A stretch of 64,000 bases of DNA from Bremia lactucae. Taxonomy: Eukaryota; Oomycota; Peronosporomycetes; Peronosporales; Peronosporaceae. A program made the position numbers and the translations under genes. This document shows positions 53,925 through 63,520 of this stretch, piece after piece (within the stretch, counting starts at the first letter, position 1; each line of letters opens with the position of its first letter). Where the stretch lies: the NCBI RefSeq assembly GCF_004359215.1, contig NC_090611.1, positions 1,849,014-1,913,013 on the forward strand, read 5' to 3'. The notes beneath the pieces were generated by a model. That model worked only from the letters and a program-made list of their open reading frames with translations, made no database searches and was not told the DNA's origin.

Positions 53925-54420
53925 TTTGCAACAGGGTGTCCCGTAATTTCCTATAAGAGGAATGATCAATGTTATTTTCTATAAGAGGAAATAAATAAAG
54001 AAGTACAATTCTTATATTTTGTTAATTTTGACTCTATAATTCCAATATTGCCAAATTTGGTAATATTGAGGCAATAAGACAGAAGTTCTGTTGGTTGGTT
54101 GACAAAAGCTTAAAATCAACCCTGCCAATCGTTACAAGATACGATCGGGCGGTGCGCGAAAAGGCGCTATATGCATTTTATTAACATATTAAAGTCAGTA
54201 GATAGAAATCGGTTCGCAGGAATTTACATATTAATATAGTATTACTTTTACTTTATACTAATGCCTTAATATCGACCTCTAGTAGCTAATACTTCTTAGC
54301 TACTTGTAACCTGCCTCTGCACGGCAGTGTAGGCAAAGTGATCGAGACACCTCAAATTCACTGTTATCAGCGTAGGTTGGCTAGCACTGTTATCAGTACT
54401 AGCGAATGGTGCCCGTTACA
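53925..54420 (+). repeat. LTR C, 3' LTR of E11
   Basis: 496 bp ending GCCCGTTACA, in inverted orientation to LTR C copies of E6 and E12. The start is degraded (TGTTTGCAACAGGGTG). Confidence 0.8.
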
Positions 54421-54521
54421 CTCATTTCATTAAATAGAATATTAATGTGTCATGAGCGAACTGTGAATCGTAAAATAGCCGAATAAGGAGGATCGACGCG
54501 AACACGAACTGGAACTTTTAG
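54421..54521. other. Spacer between inverted LTR C copies
   Basis: 101 bp with no recognisable content, at the centre of the tail-to-tail E11/E12 arrangement. Confidence 0.6.
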
Positions 54522-55008
54522 TGTAACGGGTCCCTTTTGCTAGTACTGACACAGTACTAGCCAACCAACACTGATAACAGTGCCTCAATTCTTTCTCGTG
54601 CACGACGTGCAGAAGAGGGTTTTAAGTAGCTAAGAAGTCTAAGCTACTAATAGATATACTAAGGCTTTACTATAGAGAAAAGTAAAATTGTATCAACATA
54701 TTAGAATCTTTCGTAAAGTTCTTCTATATACTGACCATAATATATTAATATTAAACTATGTATAGCGCCTCTTGCGCACGGCCTAATCGTGTTTTGCTAC
54801 GATTGGCGGGGTTGATGAAACTGTAATGAACCAATCAACAGAACTTATGTCTTATTGCCTCAATATTACCAAATTTAATAATATTGGAACTATTAAGTCA
54901 AAATTAATACAAGATAACAATTGTACTTCTTTAGTTATTTCCGCACAAAATAATATTTATTATTCCTCCTACTGAAATAGTATTTATGTCAAGAGACAAA
55001 CCGTTACA
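54522..55008 (-). repeat. LTR C, 3' LTR of E12
   Basis: 487 bp from TGTAACGGGTCCC to AAACCGTTACA, followed by TCACCCCCTCAAC (polypurine tract on the minus strand, 55009-55021). Confidence 0.82.
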
Positions 55009-55099
55009 TCACCCCCTCAACAACAGTCACTATAGTGACTGATGTAGAGTGACAGAGAGTACTTTTATGGCTCTCTCTGTAAATTAGCGCTTGTTGGTT

Positions 55100-56080
55100 T
55101 TATTTCAATTCCAACTTTTTTGCGTATGGTATCGAAACCCGTGCGCATGCTGTGAAGCCGCATAGCTGGCAGCAGCATGGCTCAGTGTAGCTGCCAGTGA
55201 TGCAATGTTTTAGTAGACGCTAATGCATCTACTGTGGGGAGCTACCAACTTCCGTTATTCGACTCATCCAGGCTTCGCAAGCACGTCACCTCCTACTCCA
55301 ATTGGAGATGACTGATGCGAGTCGGCGTCATCGTCCGACTCGGTGACCACTGTAAAGGTCTCCGGTTCACCCGGGCCGCGTCCGTCAAACCTAAGAGTTT
55401 TTACGTGACAACGCAAAACATAATGGTGTCGTTATTCAACTCGTCAAACCTTCTTTGGTGAGGAGTCATCTTGTGATGACTCCATGAACGACGACAGCTC
55501 TGGTGATGCCAAATACATCACCTGAAACGTACTGATCATAAATGTCACTTCGATAAGAATGCTACTGGTGCATCATCAGGGACGGAGCGATTGTAAAGAC
55601 CACTTCGAGCGTAATGCTAGCTTAAATGATAACATTAACACACAGGAGAGGGGCCGCAATGCGTTGCGTTCCCTCCCAAAAAGAAACCATGGCTGCCCTT
55701 AACGGGCAACCTAATTCGTTTGTCTGGTATGACGAACGAACGCTGTAAAATTCGGTTGTTCGACTCATCGAGGCTTCACAAGCCTGGTGAGGATAAACAG
55801 GATTCTTCATAGATGCCGTTTTCAGGCATCGATAGTACACTTTCAAGTGTGCAAAAGATGTTACTCCCTTGTTTCAAGCTTGGGAAACAGTTATTCGTAA
55901 TGTGCACAGCGTAGACAGTGAGCCTCGCTTGACAAATTGGTAACCTTTCGTGGCCAATTAGAAAAACGGACTGTAGTCGGTGCACGCTATAAGCTACATT
56001 GTTTGTCGAAAGAGGTAGGCTTACCTTGCCTTTCGCGGGGGGGGGGGCTGATGCCCTTGCTGCTTTAACGGTGCAGTCGA
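55100..56080 (+). pseudogene. E12 antisense ORF between chromodomain and 3' LTR
   Basis: Plus-strand pieces of the shared layout: Ala-rich start near 55150-55220, FKLGKQ-type region at 55870-55890 and the C-terminal block EKRTVVGARYKLHCLSKE then VGLPCLS at about 55960-56035, which ends in a run of nine G. Broken by stops. Confidence 0.5.
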
Positions 56081-56173
56081 TGCCCCTAGGAACGCGTACT
56101 CCCCTTAAAGACCCTCATTAAGAGACGTGCATCTCTTCTAAGGTGCGTGTGGGATTGAGAACTTACTATCCTT

Positions 56174-56401
56174 TTACGCGCCGGATGCGCTCGCTCTATG
56201 ATGGACCCCCTGTCGAGGAGGATGGGTCTCGTCGTACTGTCGAACGAGACCCGAAACGTCCATCATCAGCTGGGAACAAGGTTCCCAAATAGTGTGCGAG
56301 GGTAAATGCCCTCTCCAACGAACGAGGTAACTCGTTCTTGTCCCTTTCACTTCGCGCTGGTTCGAGAAGCGTTTAACAAGAAAACGCTTTTGACCACTCA
56401 A
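56174..56401 (-). pseudogene. E12 chromodomain
   Basis: Frame with QKRFLVKRFSNQREVKGTRT, SYLVRWRGHLPSHTIWEPCS and VSGLVRQYDETHPP. The chromodomain core is undamaged, but it is isolated from integrase by frame breaks in the linker. Confidence 0.82.
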
Positions 56402-57300
56402 GTCTATCTATGGATGTAGAGGGGGGGATAAGTCGGGTCTGCCTTACTCGTCGAGCCCGAGTCATCACGATCATCTAAGTTGCGGCCTTCGGCACTTCCG
56501 AGATGAAGCATGAAGCATGAACGTCCCCGTCGTTATGGCTTAGTGTCGACGTTCGGCAATGTTTTGTAGCGAACAGTTGCAAACCCTGCGCAAGTTGCGG
56601 TCAATCAATTGTCGAACGAACGGGCGCATCAGCACCTTCGAGACGAGCGGGCGACAGCTCGTTAATAGATTCATCCTTGAACGACGTCTGGTTCGGACTT
56701 TTAGCCTCTATACCCGGACCATCATTTTTGGCGGATGCCGTGTACCGTTCTGGTTTGGTTCAGAACCAAAAAAGCCTTGTACTAGTAGTACTAGCGGAGA
56801 TTTCCGCGATATACGCATTGTCATGACGGTGGAGTACACGGAACGGGCCGATATACCTGGGCAGTAATTTATTATTGCCCACATTCGTCACTACATGTTT
56901 CGGTAGATTTACCATAATGTTGGACTAGATCGTTAATTTTAATAAAAAGAATGCTTGCTCTTCCATATTTGTGAGATCTTCATTTCTGTCGGTCCACGGC
57001 AGCAGCGAAGGAATCCTGACCGAAAGGGACCACTGATTCTCGAGCCCTCAGGATTCCGCTTTGTTTTTGTTTACAGTGCACCCGCTGCGCACTGCGGATA
57101 TATCATTTTCCTCTTTAGTTAGAGCGTCCTTGTTACACTAGTATTATGCTGTCGATGCTGAGTATATCAGCATCGTAATTATCAAAGTCAGCATTCGGCG
57201 TATCGCTATTACTGAGTTTGTGCTCTTCAATGTTTATTATATCAACATTGGTATCATTCGCATTGACTGTTGAGTCAATGCGTGATAATAAGAGCTAGAT
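56402..57300 (-). pseudogene. E12 linker and integrase C-terminal module
   Basis: Collinear with E6 and E11 at DNA level (CACGGAACGGGCCGATATACC, in part; GTCACTACATGTTTCGGTAG). The GPY/F module near 56830-56890 and the Asn/Asp-rich connector (57120-57280) are out of frame in several places. Confidence 0.6.
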
Positions 57301-57339
57301 TATTCTTTGCTCGAGCGACTCTCCCCCTGAATTGGGTTT

Positions 57340-57880
57340 ACTTTCAGACAAGGTGATTATGCGTGGATTGTCCAAGTCGAAAAATGGTGTATGCTTCGTA
57401 GAAGCTTGCACTGAAATGTTGATGGCAAATCTACTATCGGCCTGAACTCGCTCCAACTCATAAAAGAGTGATCGTATCCGCGAAATATCTCTTCAAGGAT
57501 ACGATTTGCACGTTCTATCTAACCATCTGTTTCAGGATGGTCAGAAGTAGACAATTTCAACTGTGTTCCAAGTGGGTCTTGATCTGAGATCAGTTCACGG
57601 GGTAACCCATGAGCCGAAATATCGTGTTGATAAATACATGAGCGCAGCCTTCGGCTGTGATTGACTCGGGGTATCTTTGGACTTCGTCTTCGAGAAATCC
57701 GAAGACGAAGTCCAAAGATACGGACTGCCAACACTCTACCGGAACAGGCAGAGGTTGTAACGGAGCACGGATGAAGCACTTGGCTTCACCCGTTGACGAA
57801 CTTCGCAAGCACGTATGTACTGTGGGCGAATTAATACTGGCGTGGCCAGTAGACATCGCGACTTATCGTTAGAAAAGTTT
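57340..57880 (-). pseudogene. E12 integrase core
   Basis: Frames 57519-57779 and 57590-57856: SVSLDFVFGFLEDEVQRYPE (first Asp kept), then a deletion and hairpin in place of the FVDRFSKMVHLA block, then ESITAEGCAHVFINTIFRL and [10 protein letters not shown] before a stop. The enzyme is clearly dead. Confidence 0.75.
57671..57721. repeat. Perfect 22-bp hairpin in E12 integrase
   Basis: The arm GTATCTTTGGACTTCGTCTTCG (57671-57692, described here by its ends GTATCTTTGG and CGTCTTCG) is exactly complementary to 57700-57721, with a 7-nt loop AGAAATC. In E2, E5 and E13 only the inner CGTCTTCG-GGAAAT-CCGAAGACG part is palindromic. Confidence 0.9.
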
Positions 57881-58012
57881 TCTCACGTCCACGATGTTCA
57901 CGTCGTGGTACTCACATATGATGCGTGAACGCAAATCAGGATTGGTGGGAAGACGAAACGAGGTGTATCGCCAGCAATGGCTGTGCAATACAGCAAGCCA
58001 TTGCGTATTGTC

Positions 58013-58206
58013 TATACCTTCCGCGCTGGCCTGATTTTAAGCCGGCTGCGCAAATCAACAGTGAGCATAAGGCCCCTGTTGCACCAATAAGTGATTCGTC
58101 GTCAACGTCCCTTGACGACTATGAAGAGCCTATCAAGAAGATAAGGCTCTTAGAGGTTTGACGGGTCCTAAAAAACCATCACATCAATCCATAATGGGAT
58201 TGTTGT
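58013..58206 (+). other. Inverted RNase H-integrase connector of E12
   Basis: In this block the coding strand is plus: RWPDFKPAAQINSEHKAP, then SLDDYEEPIKKIRLL, matching connectors of E6 and E11. Both flanks are minus. RNase H and the RT thumb, expected on the right, are deleted. Confidence 0.8.
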
Positions 58207-58975
58207 ACCTCGTGTTTACCCACGATGCACCCTCAAAGAAGTGGTATTTCGCTTGCAGCGAATATTCACTTTTTAAAATTTGCATACAACTCATGCTTAC
58301 GCATAAGTGTAAGAATCTTTTGGACGTGGGTGCGATGTCCTTCAAAGTCCGACTTTCCGTTCATGGCTCTGCTATGAATGAAGACGTCATCAAAACAACT
58401 CGGTGCAAAATCCCGCATCGATCTCAACAGATTGGTAACACATCTGCTGATTGTTGGAGGGGCAACACGAAGCCCCTGTGAAATAACTAGCCACTTCCAT
58501 AGCATTCTGCTCGGGGTGCTTACTGCTGTGAACGGGATTTCCTGCTCACGCAAAAGGATCTGATAGAATCCATTTCAGATTCATTGACAGAAAGATGGTA
58601 TTCTTTGGCATACCATGCATGATTACGTATTCACTTGGTATCGGCATTTGAGCCGGTACAGTTGTAGCGCTCGCTTTATTGAATGCATGCACTATCCGCC
58701 ATCCTCCTGTTGCTTTACGCACATAGAGGGTCGGAGAGCTATGTGAGGAAGTTGATTCCCTCACATGGCCCGCTGCTTAGCGTTTGACAATACTTGTTCA
58801 CGAGGCAATGGCCATTGCTTCATGACACAGTATTTCGAACCTATTACTTGTTCACGTAGGCAATGGCCATTGGTTCATGACACAGTATTTCGACCTTGGG
58901 ATTAGGTCGATTATGTGTCGAGTGCCTTTGTCCTTAGGCAACTCGCGCAATACGGATTCAGAGAAGACATCATTA
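58207..58975 (-). pseudogene. E12 reverse transcriptase
   Basis: Frames 58266-58553 (EIPFTAVSTPSRMLWKWLVI, APSCFDDVFIHSRAMN) and 58546-58764 (SSPTLYVRKATGGWRIVHAF, PKNTIFLSMNLKWIL), nearly the same protein as E11. It includes the same duplicated SKYCVM-QWPLP block (58795-58900). The thumb is cut at 58207. Confidence 0.8.
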
Positions 58976-59905
58976 AATTCTATTATATCTTATAAAAAGA
59001 GTTTGTCTTCAAAGACTCCCAGGATTGGAACGTAAAGCGTTCAATTCGAGTCTTCTCATCGAGGACACTTTTGTCCATCGATGAGATACTGAGAATCCGT
59101 TCGTTCTCAGGAAATACTATTGCCGACCGAGTATCGGCTGCGTAGTTGACAATTGTGACAAGTACGCAGATCTGCTTGACTTTGTCACTACGCAGATCAC
59201 GCAAGAACTATTTCGGTTCTAGCGTTGGCAGTTGGGTTATCTCCAAAATTAACTTCGGAGGCGCTATCATATCAAGTGTTTAATTGATCCGTTGTTAACT
59301 TAAAACATTTAATGTCTCACTGCTTCTTTAGAGCTTAGTTCTAAAGGTACCTGGAAACCTTTGACCACAAAATTCTGGAGTCTAATTCCTGCAGAATCTT
59401 GGGGATTTCTTATCTAAAGTTTATTTTGAAGTAACCTCTAAACTGGCTCGAGCTGTGATCTCGCTGCCACAGCGAGATTCTCTATGATTCCCTCTCCAGT
59501 TGATAAAGGAATTTCGCACTTTCTCTTATAGACAGACGTTTCCAATTTTATGGATGTTGCTTTTGTAGTAAACATCCTTGTCTTGTAACACTCAACTTTT
59601 TCGAGTGGTGGACCTTTGAACCGTGCCTGTGCTTGTGCGCACACAGCCATCGAGATCTAATTCAACTGTGTGATGGGTAGTCACACTGAAGTCGTATTCA
59701 GTCGTGCTAACGACCGTATCACAAGTGGGCTATCGCACTCGCTCGTAGGACATCTACACGCTTGTGAACGCTCCAAGACATTCGTCAGATGGATACTTGA
59801 TGAACGAGAGGCAGGCATTGTCACGGCTTGATGCTGCAATTTATGCATGAATCGTACTTTTGAGTCATGGTATTCCAAGAATGACATCAAAATATAGTAC
59901 GATGA
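58976..59905 (-). pseudogene. E12 protease C-terminus and connector
   Basis: Frames 58983-59204 (SDKVKQICVLVTIVNYAADT; KTRIERFTFQSWESLKTN), 59438-59650 and 59681-59914. DNA at 59830-59905 aligns with the DDFIVL--DDKFDVI block of E11. Stops and shifts throughout. Confidence 0.65.
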
Positions 59906-60470
59906 AATCGACACTTTCGCGTCGACCCGAAAGCTTTAAGATCGAAATATGGAAGTTCAAGGCAGTCGAAGGCGACTCCCTTTTAAGATGGATAGTCGAA
60001 TGAGACGACACATTGAAGCCCCCCCAATCGATGACGTTGTGACGATAGTGAACTTAAGTATGTCCAACTTGGCAATACGTACCAAATCTTGGGCCTTAAG
60101 CGTGTAGCTTTACGAACCATTTGTGTTTGGGTCGTATCAGATCTAAAGACCCCAGCAACGTCAAGAGCGTTTGCAGGTCTCTTGACGATAGTTGCTCCTG
60201 GCAACTTATTTGCCTCTTTGATTTGCAAAGTGATGAGGTTGACCTCATCAGCAGGGGTGGCAACGCACAATGTTTGTGTGTGACTATATCTCTAGTCGAT
60301 TGTTGGGCGTCGAACAATTTCATTCGACGCCAATCTCTAGAAGGTCGTAGGCTCAAATTCGTTGTGCGCGATATACCACTAATAAAGATGACAGTGTGCG
60401 TAGCAACATGCGCATCTGAAAATCAGTAAGAAACATGTAGTTGGTATAGAATACACGTTAAAGGGTACAC
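59906..60470 (+). other. Inverted gag-protease segment of E12
   Basis: Coding strand here is plus: gag C-terminus DDVVTIVNLSMSNLAIRTKS (about 60030-60090) and protease SLVDCWASNNFIRRQSLEGR (about 60290-60340; DSG changed to DCW), then a block shared with the E11 start. The minus-strand neighbours fit together exactly if the 565-bp block is flipped back. Confidence 0.8.
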
Positions 60471-60735
60471 AGCCCGCTAGCAGCATGTAAATGCTGCTGT
60501 CTCGACAGTTCTTACTGTTGAGCACCCTGTTCTCTCAACACCTCTGCATGTTGAGTGCCTTGCCGGTGAAGAGAATTTCCTTATCTTAGGCCGCGTCGGG
60601 TCATGTTGTATGAACTCGGCGATAGACGCATGGTGTTCTTTTTCGTAAAGCGAACCCGGCAGGCCTGTCTACGGCAGAACTGATACGTTCGAACACATTC
60701 ATTCGAGGTCACTTTAGTGAGTGAACCTCCCACGC
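60471..60735 (-). pseudogene. E12 gag N-terminal scrap
   Basis: Aligns with E9 gag 43990-44200 (CTAGCAGCATGTAAATGCTGC; TGTTGTATGAACTCGGC). Broken frames, no start codon assigned. It ends where E13 antisense-ORF sequence begins. Confidence 0.6.
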
Positions 60736-60876
60736 GTTCTGATTGAGAAACGAACTCCAACTGGTGCAAGGTATAAATTGCATCGGTTGTCACGTGAGGC
60801 AGGACTTCAATGCCTCACGTAGGGTGACCCCTGCCCGTTTTGTGTGGACAACACGAAGCGAGTGAAAGGGGATGTA
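60736..60876 (+). pseudogene. E13 antisense-ORF C-terminal scrap
   Basis: EKRTPTGARYKLHRLSREAG then GLQCLT, a stop, and GDPCPFC. It is the same C-terminal block as in E2, E5, E6 and E12, on the strand opposite to pol. Confidence 0.55.
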
Positions 60877-60940
60877 TATTCACTTTGTTCGCCCTGTCTA
60901 TTCACTTTGTTCGCCCTGTCTATTCACTTTGTTCGCCCTG
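60877..60940 (+). repeat. 22-bp tandem triplication
   Basis: TATTCACTTTGTTCGCCCTG plus TC is repeated three times (60877, 60899, 60921; the last unit incomplete). E2 and E5 have a single unit at the equivalent place. Confidence 0.9.
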
Positions 60941-61210
60941 GAGAAGGGCACGCATCTTTATCGAGATGCGTGATGCGATTGACGTTATGCAATCGATTTA
61001 CAGGCGCCAGCGGCGCGTGTTTTCCCATGGATCTTCTGATGTATCGGATGGGTCTCGTCATACTGACGGACGAGGCTCTCAACGTCAACAACCAGCTGGG
61101 AACGAGGCTCCTAGCTGTCGTGTGAAGGTAGATAACCGCTCCAGCGAACACGATAACTCGTTCGCTGCCCCTTCACATCACGGTGGTTTTGGATACGTTT
61201 CACAAGGAAA
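60941..61210 (-). pseudogene. E13 chromodomain
   Basis: The minus strand gives QRFLVKRIQNHRDVKGQRTS, YRVRWSGYLPSHDS and LVVDVESLVRQYDETHP. One stop replaces the Trp after SHDS; otherwise the domain is readable in one frame. Confidence 0.75.
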
Positions 61211-61618
61211 CGTTGACCACCGCGGGAATCCACAAAATGGTTGTGGTGGAGGAGGAAAAATTAGATCCGAATCGTGTGTCGGATCTAGAGTCGAAGATCG
61301 ACAAACTCGATCACTTCCTCCACGAATTGAAGGAGAGACTTGATCACGAGCGCGGTAAGCGTCGCTCGTTAGAGCAGACGGTGCAGGCTCATCATATCGA
61401 ACGGTTGGAAGACCGTTTGAAGAGTGCGTACTCCGTCTTGGAGTACGAGCGGAAGTACCACGCTCTTCGTGATGAACTGTCGTCAGCTCATCGCGGTTTC
61501 GAGGATCTCCAGACCCGACATGGGAATCTCCAGATTCAACATGAGAATCTGGAACGTAACGGAACGGGCGGGGCCGATCAACGTAAAACATAGGATTCGT
61601 TCGCATCCTACGTGGCAA
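61178..61618 (-). pseudogene. E13 integrase-chromodomain linker
   Basis: A 146-residue open frame: RMRTNPMFYVDRPRPFRYVP, acidic/His-rich segments (DSHVESGDSHVGSGDPRNRD), then a Ser/Arg-rich stretch and SDLIFPPPPQPF before the chromodomain. The opposite strand is also open here (61183-61593) and reads as a heptad-type helix. Confidence 0.7.
61183..61593 (+). other. Open antisense frame with coiled-coil pattern
   Basis: 136 residues opposite to the linker: SDLESKIDKLDHFLHELKER, then LEDRLKSAYSVLEYERKYHA and LRDELSSA with repeated H-NL steps. Leu and charged residues follow a heptad-like spacing. Related open pieces lie at the same place in E2 (3850-4020, plus), E6 (22895-23080, plus) and E11 (52732-52989, minus). 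It may simply mirror the linker coding sequence. Confidence 0.35.
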
Positions 61619-62130
61619 TTCTATTGTGTATGTATTGTCTCTGCGATGCAGTACACGGAAAGGCCCAATGAACTTGGGTAGTAGTTTCTGCTACCCACCT
61701 TAGTGACTACACGCTAAAGTAAGTTTACCGTAGAGAGTAGTACTAAGTCATTAATATTAAATGAAAGAACATTTGCTCTTCCATGTTTGTCTGCGTTCCG
61801 TTTCTGACGGTCCACTGCGCTAGCAATGAAATCCTGTACAAAACGGACTACTGATTCTCGAGTCGGCAGAAATTCCTCTGCTGACTTATCTATTCTGTCT
61901 TTTCCAGTGCGCTTTGTGCGCACTGCCATGAGAGTTTTCTCATCTTCGATGTCGATTCCTTCGACATCGACATCATTCGCGTCGTTGGTAACTTCGAGGC
62001 GTGATGAGCATGCGCCAGAAATTGGTTTTGCTCGTGCGAGTCCACCCCTCTTAAAGTAAAGGATCCCTATAATTGGGTGAAAATGCGTGGATGGCGTAAG
62101 CCATTCACGAAGAACGGTGTGTAGACGCAT
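61619..62130 (-). pseudogene. E13 integrase C-terminal module
   Basis: Frame 61714-62130: VVRFVQDFIASAVDRQKRNA, then RANVLSFNINDLVLLSTVNL. The GPY/F part follows at about 61640-61710 in another frame (CCGTGTACTGCATCGCAGAG side, minus). An acidic insert (VDVEGIDIEDEKTLMAVRTK) precedes it, as in E5. Confidence 0.75.
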
Positions 62131-62800
62131 GCACCGAATTATTGATGGCGAATTTGACCATCGGTAAATCTCGCTCTAGTTTGGATACGATTGGACGTAA
62201 CCTCGAAGTATCTCTTCGAGGACGCGATTTACGCGTTCCGTCTGACCATGTGTCTCTGGATGATCAGAAGTCGACATTTTCAGCCGTGTTTCGAGAAATC
62301 GGAACACGGATTTCCAAAACTCCGTAAACCGTGGATCTCTATCCGAGACCAGTTCACGGGGTAAATCGTGAACGAGTACAGCCCGGAGCCGTGATCGACT
62401 CTGGTTTTGCAGCAAGATGTACTATCTTGCTCAATCTGTCTACAAAAACAAAGATTCCGTTGTTTTTGTGATCGTCTTCGGGAAATCCGAAGACGAAGTC
62501 CATAGATACGGACTGCCAACATTCTGCCGGAAGTGGTAGAGGTTGGAGAGGTGCACGGGATTCAGGGCTAGGCTTCACCCGTTGACATTCCTCGCCAGCA
62601 CGAATGTACTTGCGGACGAACTGATACTGGCGGGGCCAATAAAATTCGCGACTTACTGTGAGACAAGTTTTCTCACGTCCACGATGCCCATTTGTTGGTG
62701 CAGCGTGACACTCATACATGATACGCAAGCCCAAATTATTGTGAGTTGGGAAGACGGCACGTGGAGTGTCGCCGGCAACGGCTGTGTAATACAATAAGCC
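62131..62800 (-). pseudogene. E13 integrase zinc region and core
   Basis: Frame 62354-62794: IMYECHAAPTNGHRGREKTC (both His of HHCC), EECQRVKP (first Cys replaced by Gly), SMDFVFGFPEDDHKNNGIFV (first Asp). Frame 62176-62415: LVSDRDPRFTEFWKSVFRFL (second Asp) and HPETHGQTERVNRVLEE (Glu). The triad is present but split by a frameshift near 62380. Confidence 0.85.
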
Positions 62801-63022
62801 GTTGCGTATCGATCGGATAATGATCGATATAAAGCAGGTAAATCTTTAAGAGATTCATCGGATGGATTCATCAGATGATCAGTTAAACGCAGACTGTCCT
62901 TAACTTCTGCGTAGGCTTTTCTTTATGTCATCAAACAAGGTTGATGACGGAACCATTGAAGTGTGTGTTGCAAGAGTGGGAATATTTCCACTGTTGGAAT
63001 GCGCAGTCGGCACGAAATCGGG

Positions 63023-63520
63023 TCAGCATGATAACGCATCAGCAACGACATTTAGTCGTCCTGGTTTATATTCCACGGAGAAATTATACTCCGCGAAAAA
63101 GAATAGCCACCTCGCCATTCTTTGCGAGAGGTGTAGGCTATTTACGGCCGTGCGTAATGACGCATGGTCCGAACATACGATGAACGGTCTATCTCCGAGG
63201 AGATAGACCCTAAATTTAGCCAATGAATATTTCATGGCAAGGAGTTCCTTGTCATGCACTGGGTAATTGCGTTCAGCTGCTTGCAGCTGACGCGATTGGT
63301 AACAGACGACGCGCTTCGCGCCGTCTGTATCGTATTGTATTAACGCACAGCCGATTGCGAAATCGCTGGCGTCACAGACCACAAGAAATGGTCTGTCTTG
63401 ATCTGCAATCGCCAAGATGGGTGATTGCATCAAGCTTTGCTTGATAACTTTAAACGAGCGCTGGCAATCAGTGTTCCATAGCCATTTCTCGTCTTTTTTC
63501 AAGAGACGAGAGAGATGAGC
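63023..63520 (-). pseudogene. E13 RNase H domain
   Basis: Best RNase H in the window, in one frame: FLVVCDASDFAIGCALIQYD, RNYPVHDKELLAMKYSLAKF, FIVCSDHASLRTAVNSLHLS and FSVEYKPGRLNVVADALSC. The Asp-Glu-Asp active-site residues appear kept. The frame extends back into the RT thumb. Confidence 0.85.

Larger units (their letters stand above)
48343..54420 (+). mobile_element. Ty3/Gypsy chromodomain retrotransposon copy E11 (family C)
   Basis: Plus-strand copy starting inside protease and running through RT, RNase H, integrase and chromodomain to a polypurine tract and 3' LTR C. RT is interrupted by a 726-bp insertion containing an LTR D. It faces E12 tail to tail. Confidence 0.85.
54522..60720 (-). 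mobile_element. Ty3/Gypsy chromodomain retrotransposon copy E12 (family C)
   Basis: Minus-strand copy with 3' LTR, antisense-ORF region, chromodomain, integrase, RT, connector, protease and gag scraps. It has two inverted segments (58013-58206 and 59906-60470), lacks RNase H, and contains a new perfect hairpin in integrase. The 5' LTR is missing; it abuts E13 near 60720. Confidence 0.82.
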
